Shown: positions 8,627 through 17,145, counted from the stretch's first letter. The stretch is DNA of 38,411 nucleotides from Chloroflexota bacterium (GCA_022561385.1 JADFRG010000028.1:1-38411); one strand, 5' to 3'. Translations and numbers: made by a program. Notes: generated by a model not told the origin, from the letters alone.

Positions 8627-9145
8627 ATGATGATCGGAAATAAGAAGTTGAAGCTCATTGTATGGCTGATTCCATTGGTCGCGTCACTTCTCGGTTGCAC
8701 CGCCCCAGCAGGTAGTTCACCTCAATCATCCACACCTACCATCCGGTCGGTCTCCACTTATGGTCCGCTTGGTGAGGACATTCCTTTTGCGGTGACGCCC
8801 GATCCTACGGTCCATTTTCCGCAACTGAGGACGCGCAGTGCGGCTTTCATGGAGGCCCTGTTGCAAGGCAAACTCGCCGTGACAGAGGGCTGTTTGCGTG
8901 TTACTGGTAGCGGTGGGAGTCATCTGGTAATTTGGCAACCTGACTTCTTTGTGAACAACAATAAAGGTGTCATCGAGATATTAGACCGGAACGGTGAGGT
9001 CGTGGCGCGTGTTGGAGAAGAGATACGGATAGGTGGCGGTGAGGTGCCCTTAACGGAGAAGCTGAAGCAGCTGTTGCGCGAGCCACTGCCTGAGCAATGT
9101 AGAGGCCCATATTGGTCGATGGGAGAGTTGGTTTCCAGCGAATAG
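8627..9145 (+). CDS. Predicted lipoprotein of unknown function
   Basis: ATG 8627 was chosen with AAAGGG about 7 bases upstream; an in-frame GTG lies at 8621. The 172-residue product starts with a lysine-rich n-region, a hydrophobic stretch and the lipobox SLLGC with Cys24, then a Ser/Thr/Pro linker. The mature part contains a beta-rich domain (TEGCLRVTGSGGSHLVIWQPDFFV) ending with EQCRGPYWSMGELV. The two mature cysteines may form a disulfide. It is anchored to the outer face of the cytoplasmic membrane. No recognised family. Confidence 0.72.
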   Translation: MMIGNKKLKLIVWLIPLVASLLGCTAPAGSSPQSSTPTIRSVSTYGPLGEDIPFAVTPDPTVHFPQLRTRSAAFMEALLQGKLAVTEGCLRVTGSGGSHLVIWQPDFFVNNNKGVIEILDRNGEVVARVGEEIRIGGGEVPLTEKLKQLLREPLPEQCRGPYWSMGELVSSE

Positions 9146-9189
9146 TGGGGATTGTATGCGTAATGTTAGCCGCACAACCAGCGCATGAA

Positions 9190-9318
9190 GCCGGCAAAGT
9201 AGTACCTGTTATCGATCGACGTTACCGGTTAAGTGAGGTTGCGGATGCTGTCCGGTATCTTGAAGGTGGACTCGCCCGAGGAAAAGTAATAATAACGTTG
9301 GAATTTAACAGAACCTAA
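9190..9318 (+). pseudogene. C-terminal remnant of an MDR dehydrogenase
   Basis: The frame reads GKVVPVIDRRYRLSEVADAV followed by RYLEGGLARGKVIITLE and a stop. This is the standard C-terminal end of NAD(P)-dependent MDR dehydrogenases (compare VEGGHKKGHIAITV in the intact gene ending at 19,269). Upstream of about 9190 the dehydrogenase similarity stops, and the rest of the gene is missing. It may be the tail of the gene whose head is at 4113. Confidence 0.75.
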
Positions 9319-9918
9319 GCAGGATAACCATGCTCCCGCATCTCCCTGAATACAGCCCATGCCGAAGCGGTAGGGACTTCATTTTCGAGCCAGTCCCCGG
9401 CGGACAACTTCTCCGAGCCTCGAAGCGACGCGGATGGGGCCTGTGAGCAGGAGGGGCGGCCTGGGTAGAGGCTGCGACGGACCGGTCAATGCTGTTGACC
9501 CAGACGTGGGGTGCGAGCGATGCGGTGCCGACAGTCGCCACTCAGACCAAAACCCGACAAGACCTGGACAAAACAATGGATGTGCTGGTTGTAACGGCTC
9601 TGGCTACGCCAGTTAGCACGGGGTGCGTGAGGTTTCGATCTAACTGAAGGATGCACCTGAGCCGGCTCGCTGTGGCGCGCTTCGAGCGTCGCCGGCTTCG
9701 TTGTCGGTTTTCGCCATGCTATCGAGGCGCGCTATGCGGCGCATAAAGCGCTCTCCCGACCGTACGGAGCCCAGGGCTCGGGTCTCCAGCCTGGCGCCCG
9801 CCCTGTGTCCTAAATCTCTTGTTTTCAGCCCGACTCGGGAACCTCCAGCTCCCCCACGCTGTCTTAGGGGTCCGTGCGGCCGCCTTGCAATCCAAATGTA
9901 GCCGAGCTGAGGAGCATC
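9319..9918. other. 600-bp region without a convincing gene
   Basis: Only short overlapping frames with unsuitable composition are present. A hairpin at 9729-9751 (GCGCTATGCG/CGCATAAAGCGC) is the only clear structure. The last bases supply the GAGGAG ribosome-binding site of the next gene. Confidence 0.5.
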
Positions 9919-10536
9919 ATGGTTCGATCCGTCTCATCCACACACACTCCGCTCGCCGGGCATGCGCGCATCGCCCTGTGCGTGGTCGGCGTTTGGGCCG
10001 CGACCGCCTGTGAGGGAGCTCCAGTACCGAGCCCTAGCGCTCCCCAAACGCCCGCACTCTCACCGACCTCCACCTCCGCTGGCACGCCCAGCGCGGAGCC
10101 GGAGTTCGACGCGCCACCGCCGGCCACACTGACCATCGACGGCGCGCAACAGCTCTCCGGCATCGGCACCTTCTGCTGGAGCACCGGTGATCTGGGCGGG
10201 ATCTGCGCCGATTATTTCGCCGTGCCCACTCCGGCCGACCCGCTGCCGGCCAGCTCGTCCATCATAGCCACGCTCCAGCTCGCGGTCCAGACCCCTCCGA
10301 CCTCGCTGAGCCTGGCCGTCTTTGCGGTCTCCCCCGAGACGGACCTTCTCCCTGACAATCCCGATTCGGCCAGTTGGCCGTTCCCGGGGGAATACGACCT
10401 CAGCCGTGAGCTCCGGCTGGAATCGCGCACTCAATTCGAATTGGCTCTGGACCCGGGGCTCTATGTCTTCAGCATCTTCGCCGTATGGGAGCACCTGGGC
10501 GATGTGAACTACGGTTTCCTTGTGGAAGTACGATAA
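9919..10536 (+). CDS. Predicted lipoprotein of unknown function
   Basis: ATG 9919 is preceded by TGAGGAG at the right distance. The 205-residue product has a signal peptide ending in the lipobox ATAC (Cys31), then a Pro/Ser/Thr-rich linker of about 40 residues. A compact beta-rich domain follows, starting at LTIDGAQQLSGIGTFCW. It contains two Cys (FCWSTGDLGGIC) likely to form a disulfide and ends in YVFSIFAVWEHLGDVNYGFL. It is predicted to sit outside the membrane. I do not recognise the domain. Confidence 0.75.
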   Translation: MVRSVSSTHTPLAGHARIALCVVGVWAATACEGAPVPSPSAPQTPALSPTSTSAGTPSAEPEFDAPPPATLTIDGAQQLSGIGTFCWSTGDLGGICADYFAVPTPADPLPASSSIIATLQLAVQTPPTSLSLAVFAVSPETDLLPDNPDSASWPFPGEYDLSRELRLESRTQFELALDPGLYVFSIFAVWEHLGDVNYGFLVEVR

Positions 10537-10620
10537 GTCCTTGTTTCCTTCCCGCTCGATTGGGCCCCAACCTGTAGCCTATCACCCCTGGAATCAAGCC
10601 GGCGGTAGGCTGCCAGCCGG

Positions 10621-10785
10621 GTGAAGAAGAGGGTTCGCTACGAGAAGTGGGCTACCCAGTGGGTCGACTTGCTCCTGGTGTCTGAGGAAGAACTTGGTGA
10701 GATCATTGAGGGGCTGGGTTGGGAGATTTTCGAAACGATCCAAGGTGAGGCTGGCCAATACACTGCAGCCCTTGAGAAAGGCTAG
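10621..10785 (+). pseudogene. C-terminal remnant of a class I SAM-dependent methyltransferase
   Basis: The frame reads YEKWATQWVDLLLVSEEELG, then GWEIFETIQGEAGQYTAALEKG and a stop. This resembles the last 55 residues of small SAM methyltransferases, which end in a strand like YTAVLEK. A TAG stop lies in frame just upstream and no Rossmann glycine motif precedes it, so only the tail remains. Family assignment is from pattern memory. Confidence 0.5.
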
Positions 10786-10824
10786 AAGAGGCTCTGTGAG
10801 AATCGAGCAGCCTAAGCACTCGCC

Positions 10825-10982
10825 AGACTGTGTAAAAAGTCGGTCCATTCATCAGATGATTGATTTGTCTCCCCGCCGCATAGGGCAATTTCGACGAGAA
10901 ATTGGGACGGCGCGGGCTGAAAGACCGTGAAAACGGGATTTCTCCACACTATTATTCTTTCAGTGGCCTTTTTACACAGCCT
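10825..10982. mobile_element. MITE-like element or insertion-sequence relic, 158 bp
   Basis: The ends AGACTGTGTAAAAAG and CTTTTTACACAGCCT are 15-bp terminal inverted repeats with one mismatch. Inside is a perfect hairpin, CAATTTC-GACGA-GAAATTG. The GGCTGTGTAAAAAG type of end is known from several insertion-sequence families. No transposase frame and no clear target-site duplication are present. Confidence 0.6.
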
Positions 10983-11390
10983 GTCGACGGAGCCGAAAAA
11001 AGGCCCAATCCGGGGGTGGAGGGATCTTTTTTCCACTCATCTCAACCCAGGGGCGGCGTCTCTTCGCAAAAACGCGGATAACTTATAAATAGTATCGACG
11101 CCCCAAACCTTCAAGGCCTCAACCCGCACCCATAAGCAAAAACCCAGAGTAAGTGTGTCATTGGAAGTGAGGATCCTCGCCGGGAATCCGAACCGTGTAC
11201 GCCAGGCCCGAGGCAGAAATTCATGCGAAATAATGGCCACGTTACGTGACCTGGATTAGGTTGCTAGAATACCTATTCTCATCGCCAGAGTCTGGGTTGT
11301 TTTGTTCCGATTCCGCATTCTCACGAGCTGCTCTTTTTATACATCGCAGCTGGGAATGGAATGGTCGCGAGCCTATGGGGCGGACCCTCC

Positions 11391-11465
11391 ATGAGCGGAG
11401 GGTTTTCGTCATGAACGGCGGGTTTTGGACGATGAATGGAGGGTTTTCGTCATGAGCGGGGGAGG
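11391..11465. repeat. Tandem repeat of 20-21 bp units
   Basis: Three units of the pattern ATGARYGGMGGGTTTTSGWC (11,391, 11,411, 11,432) and a partial fourth (11,452). They lie directly after the 3' end of the LytTR gene. Confidence 0.8.
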
Positions 11466-11467
11466 CC

Positions 11468-11836
11468 CTAGATCCCGAGCAGCTCGCGCAGGTCGCGGAG
11501 CCTGCGGCGGCTCACCGGCAGCACCTTGTTGACCGGCGGATCCATCTTGAGTTCCCACTCATCGTCGCCTCGTGATCGGAGCTCGAACACTCGATTCAGG
11601 TTCACGACGTAGGATCTGTGAATACGAAAGAACGGCGGCGATGCCAACCGGCCCTCGACCTGGTCCAGCCGCTCGCTGTGCCGGTAGCGCTTCTTCCGAG
11701 CCGTCCGGATCATGCTGTCGTCGGCCTCGGCCTCGACGTAGAAAATTTGACTCTTCTCCAGCAAGAGTACGCGCCCGGGTTCGCTCTTGACTGGAAATCG
11801 GAGTTCGAAGCTGCCCCCCGCACTTGACCCTTGCAT
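11468..11836 (-). CDS. LytTR DNA-binding domain protein, stand-alone
   Basis: AGGAG lies 8 bases before the ATG on the minus strand. The 122-residue protein is essentially one LytTR domain: KSQIFYVEAEADDSMIRTAR, then FFRIHRSYVVNLNRV, the hallmark LytTR motif, and VLPVSRRRLRDLRELLG at the end. There is no receiver domain, so it is not a classic AgrA/LytR regulator. Single-domain LytTR regulators often work with a membrane partner, but none is adjacent. Immediately downstream lies a tandem repeat with the roughly two-helical-turn period typical of LytTR sites. Confidence 0.88.
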   Translation of the reverse strand: MQGSSAGGSFELRFPVKSEPGRVLLLEKSQIFYVEAEADDSMIRTARKKRYRHSERLDQVEGRLASPPFFRIHRSYVVNLNRVFELRSRGDDEWELKMDPPVNKVLPVSRRRLRDLRELLGI

Positions 11837-11872
11837 GGTATGAGCTCCTAGGAGGAAATTTTACCAATGGAA

Positions 11873-11908
11873 GCGCAACGCCCCCGCCCGCGCTCGGGGG
11901 CTTTGCGC
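11873..11908. terminator. Long GC-rich hairpin, repeat element part 1 (copy 1)
   Basis: GCGCAACGCCCCCG pairs with CGGGGGCTTTGCGC with one mismatch. A closely similar hairpin is at 17,146-17,180, again followed by CTRYWTTTCTGTCTCA-like sequence and the CACGTG element. It could act as a bidirectional terminator, but the T-tract is weak. Confidence 0.5.
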
Positions 11909-11930
11909 TATATTTCTGTCTCATTCCAGT

Positions 11931-12013
11931 GAGCACGTGATCTTTAAAGCTTGGGCCTACAATCAAAGGGGCGGGGGTCGGATTCCAGGCTTGTGATCCT
12001 AAGTCACGTGCTC
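11931..12013. repeat. CACGTG-ended repeat element, copy 1
   Basis: GAGCACGTGA at the left and TCACGTGCTC at the right are perfect 10-bp inverted ends of an 83-bp segment with the core TTGGGCCTACAATCAAA. Copy 2 is at 17,204-17,286 with the same core. Both copies sit at the same distance from the GC-rich hairpin, so the repeated unit is about 140 bp. Confidence 0.75.
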
Positions 12014-12086
12014 GACATCGGGCAGCTAGCCAGCTCCCACATCCCTTACTCAGTCAGCGTTCCGCACCTGATGGAGCCCTATAGGA

Positions 12087-12138
12087 CCTGTTCCCAATAG
12101 CAAGCGGAAGGGGCAGCTAGATAGGTATTGAGAACAGG
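12087..12138 (-). terminator. Inverted repeat after the aldo/keto reductase gene
   Basis: CCTGTTCCCAATA and TATTGAGAACAGG are inverted (12 of 13 matching) with a 26-nt loop, just beyond the stop at 12,148. There is no strong T-tract on the minus strand, so terminator function is tentative. Confidence 0.35.
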
Positions 12139-12147
12139 CATTCAGTC

Positions 12148-13146
12148 CTATGGCTCGCGGAAATCTGGCTCAGGCTCTGGCTTGTTGTCCAGGACCACTT
12201 CAATCCGCTGCATGATCTGCTCGGTCAGCCGGTCGACAACCGTCAAGGCCTCAATATTTTCGGCAACTTGTTCAGGGCTCGATGCCCCCATGATGGCGGT
12301 GCTGACGTTCGGGTTCTTCAAGCACCATGCTAGCCCCAGCTGCGCCATCGAGCATCCCAATTCATCGGCAATGGGCTGCAGCTGCTTGACTTGCTCGGCT
12401 CTGCGACGCGGCTCCTCGCCTTCGAAGCGGTCGCGTAACCACTCGTAGTCTTTCAAGGTGGAGCGGCTACCTTTAGGGACGCCCTGACTGTATTTGCCCG
12501 TGATTAAGCCCCCGGCGAGCGGACTCCAGACCGTCGTGCCCAGACCAATCTTGCGGTAGAGCGGAGCATACTCCCTCTCCACACGGTCCCTGTGGAAGAG
12601 GTTGTATTCGGGTTGTTCCATTTGAGGTGGGATGAGGCGCTCACGCCGTGCGACGGAGTATGCTTCCATGATCTGTTGGGCGCTCCACTCGCTGGTACCC
12701 CAGTAAAAAACCTTGCCCGAATCGATCAGATAGGTCATGGCTCGCACGGTTTCTTCCATTGGTGTATGGATGTCGGGGCGATGACAAAACACCAGATCCA
12801 CATAGTCCATCTGCAGCCGTGCGAGCGCCGCCTCGACACCCTCCAGAATGTGCTTCCTCGAAAGGCCGATCTCATTCGGACCTGTTCCACCCCAAAACAC
12901 CTTGGTGGACATGACCAGGCTCGATCTCTTCCACCCGGCCTTCTGGATTATCTTGCCCATGACTTTCTCGGAGAGTCCATAGCCGTAGGACTCGGAATTG
13001 TCGAAAAAGTTCACACCCGCATCGTAGGCAACTTTCATACACTCGAAAGCCAGCTCTTCTTCGAGCTGGTGACTGAAAGTGATCCAGCCTCCGAGCGACA
13101 AGGATGAAACTTGTAATCCTGACGAGCCAAGATAACGATATTCCAC
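12148..13146 (-). CDS. Aldo/keto reductase (Kv-beta-like / AKR family)
   Basis: I chose GTG 13,146 because AAGGAG lies 6 bases upstream and the product starts with the family-typical MEYRYLGSSGLQVSSLSLGG; a longer frame to 13,233 is less likely. The 332-residue cytosolic enzyme is predicted to reduce aldehydes or ketones with NADPH. The catalytic tetrad is visible as Asp49, Tyr54, Lys82 and His122. The phrase STAIMGASSPEQVAENIEAL near the C-terminus binds the cofactor phosphate in this family. It stands alone with no operon partners. The physiological substrate is unknown. Confidence 0.93.
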   Translation of the reverse strand: MEYRYLGSSGLQVSSLSLGGWITFSHQLEEELAFECMKVAYDAGVNFFDNSESYGYGLSEKVMGKIIQKAGWKRSSLVMSTKVFWGGTGPNEIGLSRKHILEGVEAALARLQMDYVDLVFCHRPDIHTPMEETVRAMTYLIDSGKVFYWGTSEWSAQQIMEAYSVARRERLIPPQMEQPEYNLFHRDRVEREYAPLYRKIGLGTTVWSPLAGGLITGKYSQGVPKGSRSTLKDYEWLRDRFEGEEPRRRAEQVKQLQPIADELGCSMAQLGLAWCLKNPNVSTAIMGASSPEQVAENIEALTVVDRLTEQIMQRIEVVLDNKPEPEPDFREP

Positions 13147-13861
13147 AATCCACTCCTTGCCCGGATGAGGCCGAAAATATGTTAAGTCAATCCACGCAGC
13201 CTTTAACCCAATCCTGAGATTTGCACTGCACAAATTGGTCAGCTACTCAATATAACCTCTATTGTGCGACGCTTGTGATTGTGAAACGCAGACTTCAGTC
13301 AACATGCGAATCAGCGCTCGGTGAGATGCATAGCTTGCGCCGGAGCTGCTGGCACTCGGCACTCAGAGCTATCACAGGGTCGACTGGAGTCCCAGGCACC
13401 CAAGCCAGGGTCAGGCTATCGTCCGGTATGGCCTCCTATCAGTTGCTCCACCGTCAGGATGGCGCCGTTGGCGCCCTGAATAACTCCGAACGACATGCAT
13501 CTGGAGATCCAGGTTATCACCGGCCTCAACTCATGCGAATGCGGGAATAGATCAGGCGTTCCGTGGATTACTCAGGTGGATTGGAGATTGTCAGGATGTG
13601 GCAGGGGTAGCAAACGATCCCACCCTCAATTCGGGCTAGCTAACCACTCGCCGGGGCGAGCCCGGGCTCCGCCTCGTTTGCCACCTGCTCGGGTTGTAGA
13701 CAATTAGTCTCATTGTCGCAGTGGGGCCTCCAATCCAACCATCATTGCAGCCAGCCCGACCTGGTGTGGGGCTCTGTGGTCTATGTCAGCCCGTCTAGCT
13801 CGCAGCCGTCTCATGGCCTTATTGCATTAATATGATTCGGTTGATTAGAGGGAATCTGCAA
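13147..13861. other. 700-bp intergenic region before TPR lipoprotein 1
   Basis: No credible gene. From about 13,550 it repeats at 14,870-15,180 as part of a tandem duplication. It contains the attC-like segment B (13,638-13,815). Confidence 0.5.
13638..13815 (+). repeat. attC-like segment, copy B
   Basis: Starts GCTAGCTAACCACTCGCC with a CTCGCC/GGCGAG hairpin and GGGCTCCGCC, and ends TCTAGCTCGCAGCCG. The same two ends, with an unrelated middle, are found in copy A at 8429-8583. Confidence 0.3.
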
Positions 13862-14758
13862 ATGAAAAAGAAGGCACTCTTTGTCCTGCTAGGCCTTTTG
13901 ATAGGGGCCTTCCTTTCTGCTTGCGCTCGCTCTCAGGTCGAGACTAATAATCGAGCTATCGAGACTAATATTCAAGCTGTTGAGGCTAATGCTCAAGCTA
14001 TCGAACATTACGATCGTGGGCTAAGGAATCAACAGCAAGGCAATTTTGACTTAGCAGTTGAGGAATACACTGAGGCAATCGCCCTCGACCCGCAGTTCGC
14101 CTTGGCATACTACCGCCGCGGGATTTCCTACGCCGACAAAGGCGAGCTCGACCGGGCCATCGCCGACTACGACCGGGCCATCGCCCTCGACCCAAAGCTT
14201 GCCCTGGCCTACACCGGCCGCGGGAACGTCTACCGACGGCGAGGCGACCTTGATCGCGCCATTGCCGACCATGACCAGGCCATTGCGCTCGACCCACAGC
14301 TCGCTGAGGCCTACTCCAACCGCGGGAACGCCTACGGGCGCAAAGGCGACTTTGATCGCGCCATCGCCGACTACGACCAGGCCATCGCCCTCGACCCGCA
14401 GCTTGCCTTGTTCTACACCAACCGCGGGACTGCCTACGGCGGCGAAGGGGAGCTCGACCGGGCCATCGCCGACTTCGACCAGGCCATTGAGCTCGACCCG
14501 CAGCTTGCCTTAGCTTATTACAATCGCGGGCGCGCCTATTTTTTAATAGACCATCATGACCAAGCTCTGGCCGATCTGGGTGAGGCCATTGAAATTGATT
14601 CTGGCTTTGCACATGCGTACTACCTGCGCGGCATAGTGCACTCAGAGATCGGAGAGCGAGAACGGGCAATCGCGGACCTCGAGAAATCTATAGAGCTGGG
14701 CCTGGATGCCGGAAGTAAACAGTTTGCTGAAGGATTACTCCAAGACCTGCGGCAATAG
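13862..14758 (+). CDS. TPR-repeat lipoprotein, 7 repeats
   Basis: ATG 13,862 was chosen because GAGGG lies 9 bases upstream and the product then starts with a standard lipoprotein signal, MKKKALFVLLGLLIGAFLSAC (Cys21). A short spacer (NNRAIETNIQAVEANAQAI) precedes seven tetratricopeptide repeats of 34 residues from about residue 43 on, each of the form AYxNRGxAYxxKGxxDRAIADYDQAIALDP. TPR arrays form a superhelical protein-binding surface. The protein is predicted to be anchored outside the membrane. The partner is unknown. It is a paralogue of the next gene. Confidence 0.9.
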   Translation: MKKKALFVLLGLLIGAFLSACARSQVETNNRAIETNIQAVEANAQAIEHYDRGLRNQQQGNFDLAVEEYTEAIALDPQFALAYYRRGISYADKGELDRAIADYDRAIALDPKLALAYTGRGNVYRRRGDLDRAIADHDQAIALDPQLAEAYSNRGNAYGRKGDFDRAIADYDQAIALDPQLALFYTNRGTAYGGEGELDRAIADFDQAIELDPQLALAYYNRGRAYFLIDHHDQALADLGEAIEIDSGFAHAYYLRGIVHSEIGERERAIADLEKSIELGLDAGSKQFAEGLLQDLRQ

Positions 14759-15180
14759 ATAAACGGGATGCACAGGATTGAGACAGCTTCGGAGAGGACT
14801 AGCATTCTGAAACCATCTAGCTGCTCGCCTGAACGGACTCGCCTCAGCTCCTTGGGGACGCGGGCATTGATCAGACGTTCCCTCAACTACTCAGGTAGTT
14901 TGGAGATCGTCAGAATGTGGCAGGGGTAGCTAGCGATTCTGCTCATTAATCGAGCTGACCATTCGCCGGGGCGGACCCGGCCTCCGCATCTTCTCTCATC
15001 TGGTCGCGTTGTAAATAGTTAGTCTCATTGTCGCGGTGGGTCGACTGTCCGATCTAGCATCGCAGCCAGCCCGACTTCGAGTGAGCTTGGGCTTTGTCGT
15101 CTATGTCGGGCCGCTCAGCTCGCAGCCGCCTTACGAGTTTTGTGTGTTATTACGTTAGGTTGCTTAGAGGGGGTCTGCAA
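14759..15180. other. Intergenic region between the TPR genes
   Basis: Non-coding. It holds the 3' flank of duplication unit 1 and the 5' flank of unit 2, including attC-like copy C at about 14,955-15,135. Confidence 0.55.
14955..15135 (+). repeat. attC-like segment, copy C
   Basis: Starts GAGCTGACCATTCGCCGG and ends CTCAGCTCGCAGCCG. It is a duplicate of copy B with divergence, so only its resemblance to copy A is independent evidence. Confidence 0.28.
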
Positions 15181-16749
15181 ATGAAAAAGAAAGCACTCTT
15201 TGTTCTGGCAGGCCTTTTGATAGGGGCCGTTCTTGCTGCCTGCGCTCCCTCCCAAGTCGGGCCTGATGCTCAAGCTATCGAACATTACAACCGCGGTAAT
15301 GCCTACGACGATGAAGGCGACCCCGACCGGGCCATTGCCGAGTACGACCGGGCCATCACCCTCGACCCGGAGTTCGCTAAAGCCTACCTCAACCGCGGCG
15401 GTGCTTACTTCGACAAAGGCGAATTCGATCGGGCCATCGCCGACTACGACCAGGCCATTGACCTCGACCCGAAGTACGCTTTAGCCTACAACAACCGCGG
15501 GGCTGCCTACAACGACTTGGGCGATTATGACCGCGCCATCGCCGACCTCGACCAGGCCATCGCCCTCGACTCGAAGGACGCTAAGGCGTACCACAACCGC
15601 GGGCTCGCCTACGAAAGAAAACACGACTTCGACCAGGCTATCGCCGACTACGGCCAGGCCATCGCACTCGACCCGCAGGCGGCGCCTCGCTTCAACAACC
15701 GCGCGAATGCTTACGCTGACAAGGGTGACCCCGACCGGGCCATCGCCGACTATGACCAGGCCATCGCACTCGACCCGGAGTTCGCTTTAGCCTACAACAA
15801 CCGCGGGATCGCCTATAGGCAGAAAGGTGACCCCGACCGGGCCATCGCCGATTACGACCAGGCCATCGCCCTCGACCCGCAGTACTCTGAAGCCTACAAC
15901 AACCGAGGGCTCGCCTACGCCTACAAAGGCGACTTCGACCGCGCCATCGCCGACTTCGACCGGGCCATCACCCTCGACCCGGAGATCGTCGACGCCTACA
16001 ACAATCGCGGGGCTGCCTACGCCGACAAAGGCGAGCTCGATCGGGCCATCGCCGACTATGATCAGGCCATCGTCCTCGACCCGGAGGATCGTAAAGCCTA
16101 CAACAACCGCGGGGTTGCCTACAAAGACATGGGCGATTATGACCGCGCCATCGCCGACTTCGACCGGGCCATCGCCCTCGACCCGGAGTTCGCTAAAGTC
16201 TACGTCGACCGCGGGAACGCCTACAAGCAGAAAGGCGACCTCGAGCGCGCCATCGCCGACTACGACCAGGCCATCGCCCTCGACCCGGAGTTCGCTGCTG
16301 CATTCGTCAACCGGGGAAATGCATACGACGACAAGGGCGATTTCAACCGCGCCATCGCCGACTACGATCAGGCCATCGTCCTCAACCCGCAGTTCGCTGA
16401 TGCCTACAACAACCGCGGGCTCGCCTACGCCAACAAAGGCGACCTCGAGCGCGCCATCGCCGACTACGACCAAGCCATCGCCCTCGACCCAGAGGACGCT
16501 TATGCCTACAACAACCGCGGGGTTGCCTATTTCTTAATAGGCAATCATGACCAGGCTCTGGCCGATCTGGGTAAGGCCATTGAAATTGATTCTGGCTTTG
16601 CAAGTGCGTACTACCTGCGCGGCCTGGTGCACGGCGAGATCGGAGAGCGAGAAAGGGCTATCTCGGACCTCGAGAAGTCTATAGAGCTGGGCCTGGATGC
16701 CGGGACTAAGCAGGCTGCTGAAGAAATACTAGAAGACTTGGGGCAATAG
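15181..16749 (+). CDS. TPR-repeat lipoprotein, 14 repeats
   Basis: ATG 15,181 follows GAGGGGG by 9 bases and gives the signal MKKKALFVLAGLLIGAVLAAC (Cys21). The mature 501 residues are almost entirely fourteen 34-residue TPRs from about residue 30, nearly identical at the DNA level (102-bp periodicity). The last two repeats (FLIGNHDQALADLGKAIEID and LRGLVHGEIGERERAI) are the conserved cap shared with the 7-repeat paralogue. The repeat number is exactly double, which suggests internal expansion by unequal recombination. It is predicted to be an extracytoplasmic scaffold protein. Assembly collapse or expansion is a risk here. Confidence 0.9.
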   Translation: MKKKALFVLAGLLIGAVLAACAPSQVGPDAQAIEHYNRGNAYDDEGDPDRAIAEYDRAITLDPEFAKAYLNRGGAYFDKGEFDRAIADYDQAIDLDPKYALAYNNRGAAYNDLGDYDRAIADLDQAIALDSKDAKAYHNRGLAYERKHDFDQAIADYGQAIALDPQAAPRFNNRANAYADKGDPDRAIADYDQAIALDPEFALAYNNRGIAYRQKGDPDRAIADYDQAIALDPQYSEAYNNRGLAYAYKGDFDRAIADFDRAITLDPEIVDAYNNRGAAYADKGELDRAIADYDQAIVLDPEDRKAYNNRGVAYKDMGDYDRAIADFDRAIALDPEFAKVYVDRGNAYKQKGDLERAIADYDQAIALDPEFAAAFVNRGNAYDDKGDFNRAIADYDQAIVLNPQFADAYNNRGLAYANKGDLERAIADYDQAIALDPEDAYAYNNRGVAYFLIGNHDQALADLGKAIEIDSGFASAYYLRGLVHGEIGERERAISDLEKSIELGLDAGTKQAAEEILEDLGQ

Positions 16750-17145
16750 ATGAACGTGAAGCACCTGTATGAGAATGCTTCGCAGAGGACCAGCGTTCTG
16801 AAGTCATATAGCCACTCGCTGGAGCGGATCCGGCCTCAGCCCCTTGTGGACGCGGGAATCGATCAGGCGTTCCAGGCCTTCACACACCCCGAGTATTTCA
16901 CCTTCTCCTAACCTTTGCCTTCTTCCTTCTGTTCAAATTTCCAACCGTTGATCGCTGTGGTATGCGCATCTACCGTTTGATCCATTGTGCTGTGAGGCCC
17001 TGCGGCTTGCGGCTTGAAGCATCGAGCCCAGGTGGCGGGTATCCCGAGACGTGAACGTGATTTCCTCGGGCCGCTCGACCCAGCCGGACTTTTTAGGGTT
17101 CGCCGCTCACCGCCTTGGTTCAGGCGGACAATCCGCAGATAGGAC

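Larger units (their letters stand above)
10786..11467. other. 680-bp non-coding region with repeats
   Basis: Contains the 158-bp inverted-repeat element (10,825-10,982) and the 20-21 bp tandem repeat (11,391-11,465). The short frames here look spurious. Confidence 0.5.
13550..16870 (+). repeat. Tandem duplication containing both TPR lipoprotein genes
   Basis: The upstream region, signal-peptide sequence, last two TPRs and the approximately 110 bases after the stop are similar between unit 1 (about 13,550-14,870) and unit 2 (about 14,870-16,870). Shared phrases include AGTCTCATTGTCGC, AGCTCGCAGCCG and ATGAAAAAGAA. Unit 2 is longer only because its gene has seven more 102-bp repeats. Confidence 0.85.

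Noticed and set aside
9729-9751. Hairpin as a terminator
   Set aside because: No T-tract on either strand and no gene ending nearby.
15787-16473. 228-codon minus-strand frame over the TPR array, rich in Val/Gly/Asp
   Set aside because: A periodic shadow of the TPR repeats; no start signal.
13638-16870. CRISPR array, suggested by regular repeats
   Set aside because: The 102-bp periodicity encodes 34-residue TPRs; there are no short repeats with unique spacers.
16925-16995. Minus-strand stretch resembling a tRNA (AGCACAATGGATCAAACG)
   Set aside because: It looks like a D-arm, but I could not pair an anticodon stem or a T-arm with a normal loop; at best a decayed tRNA.
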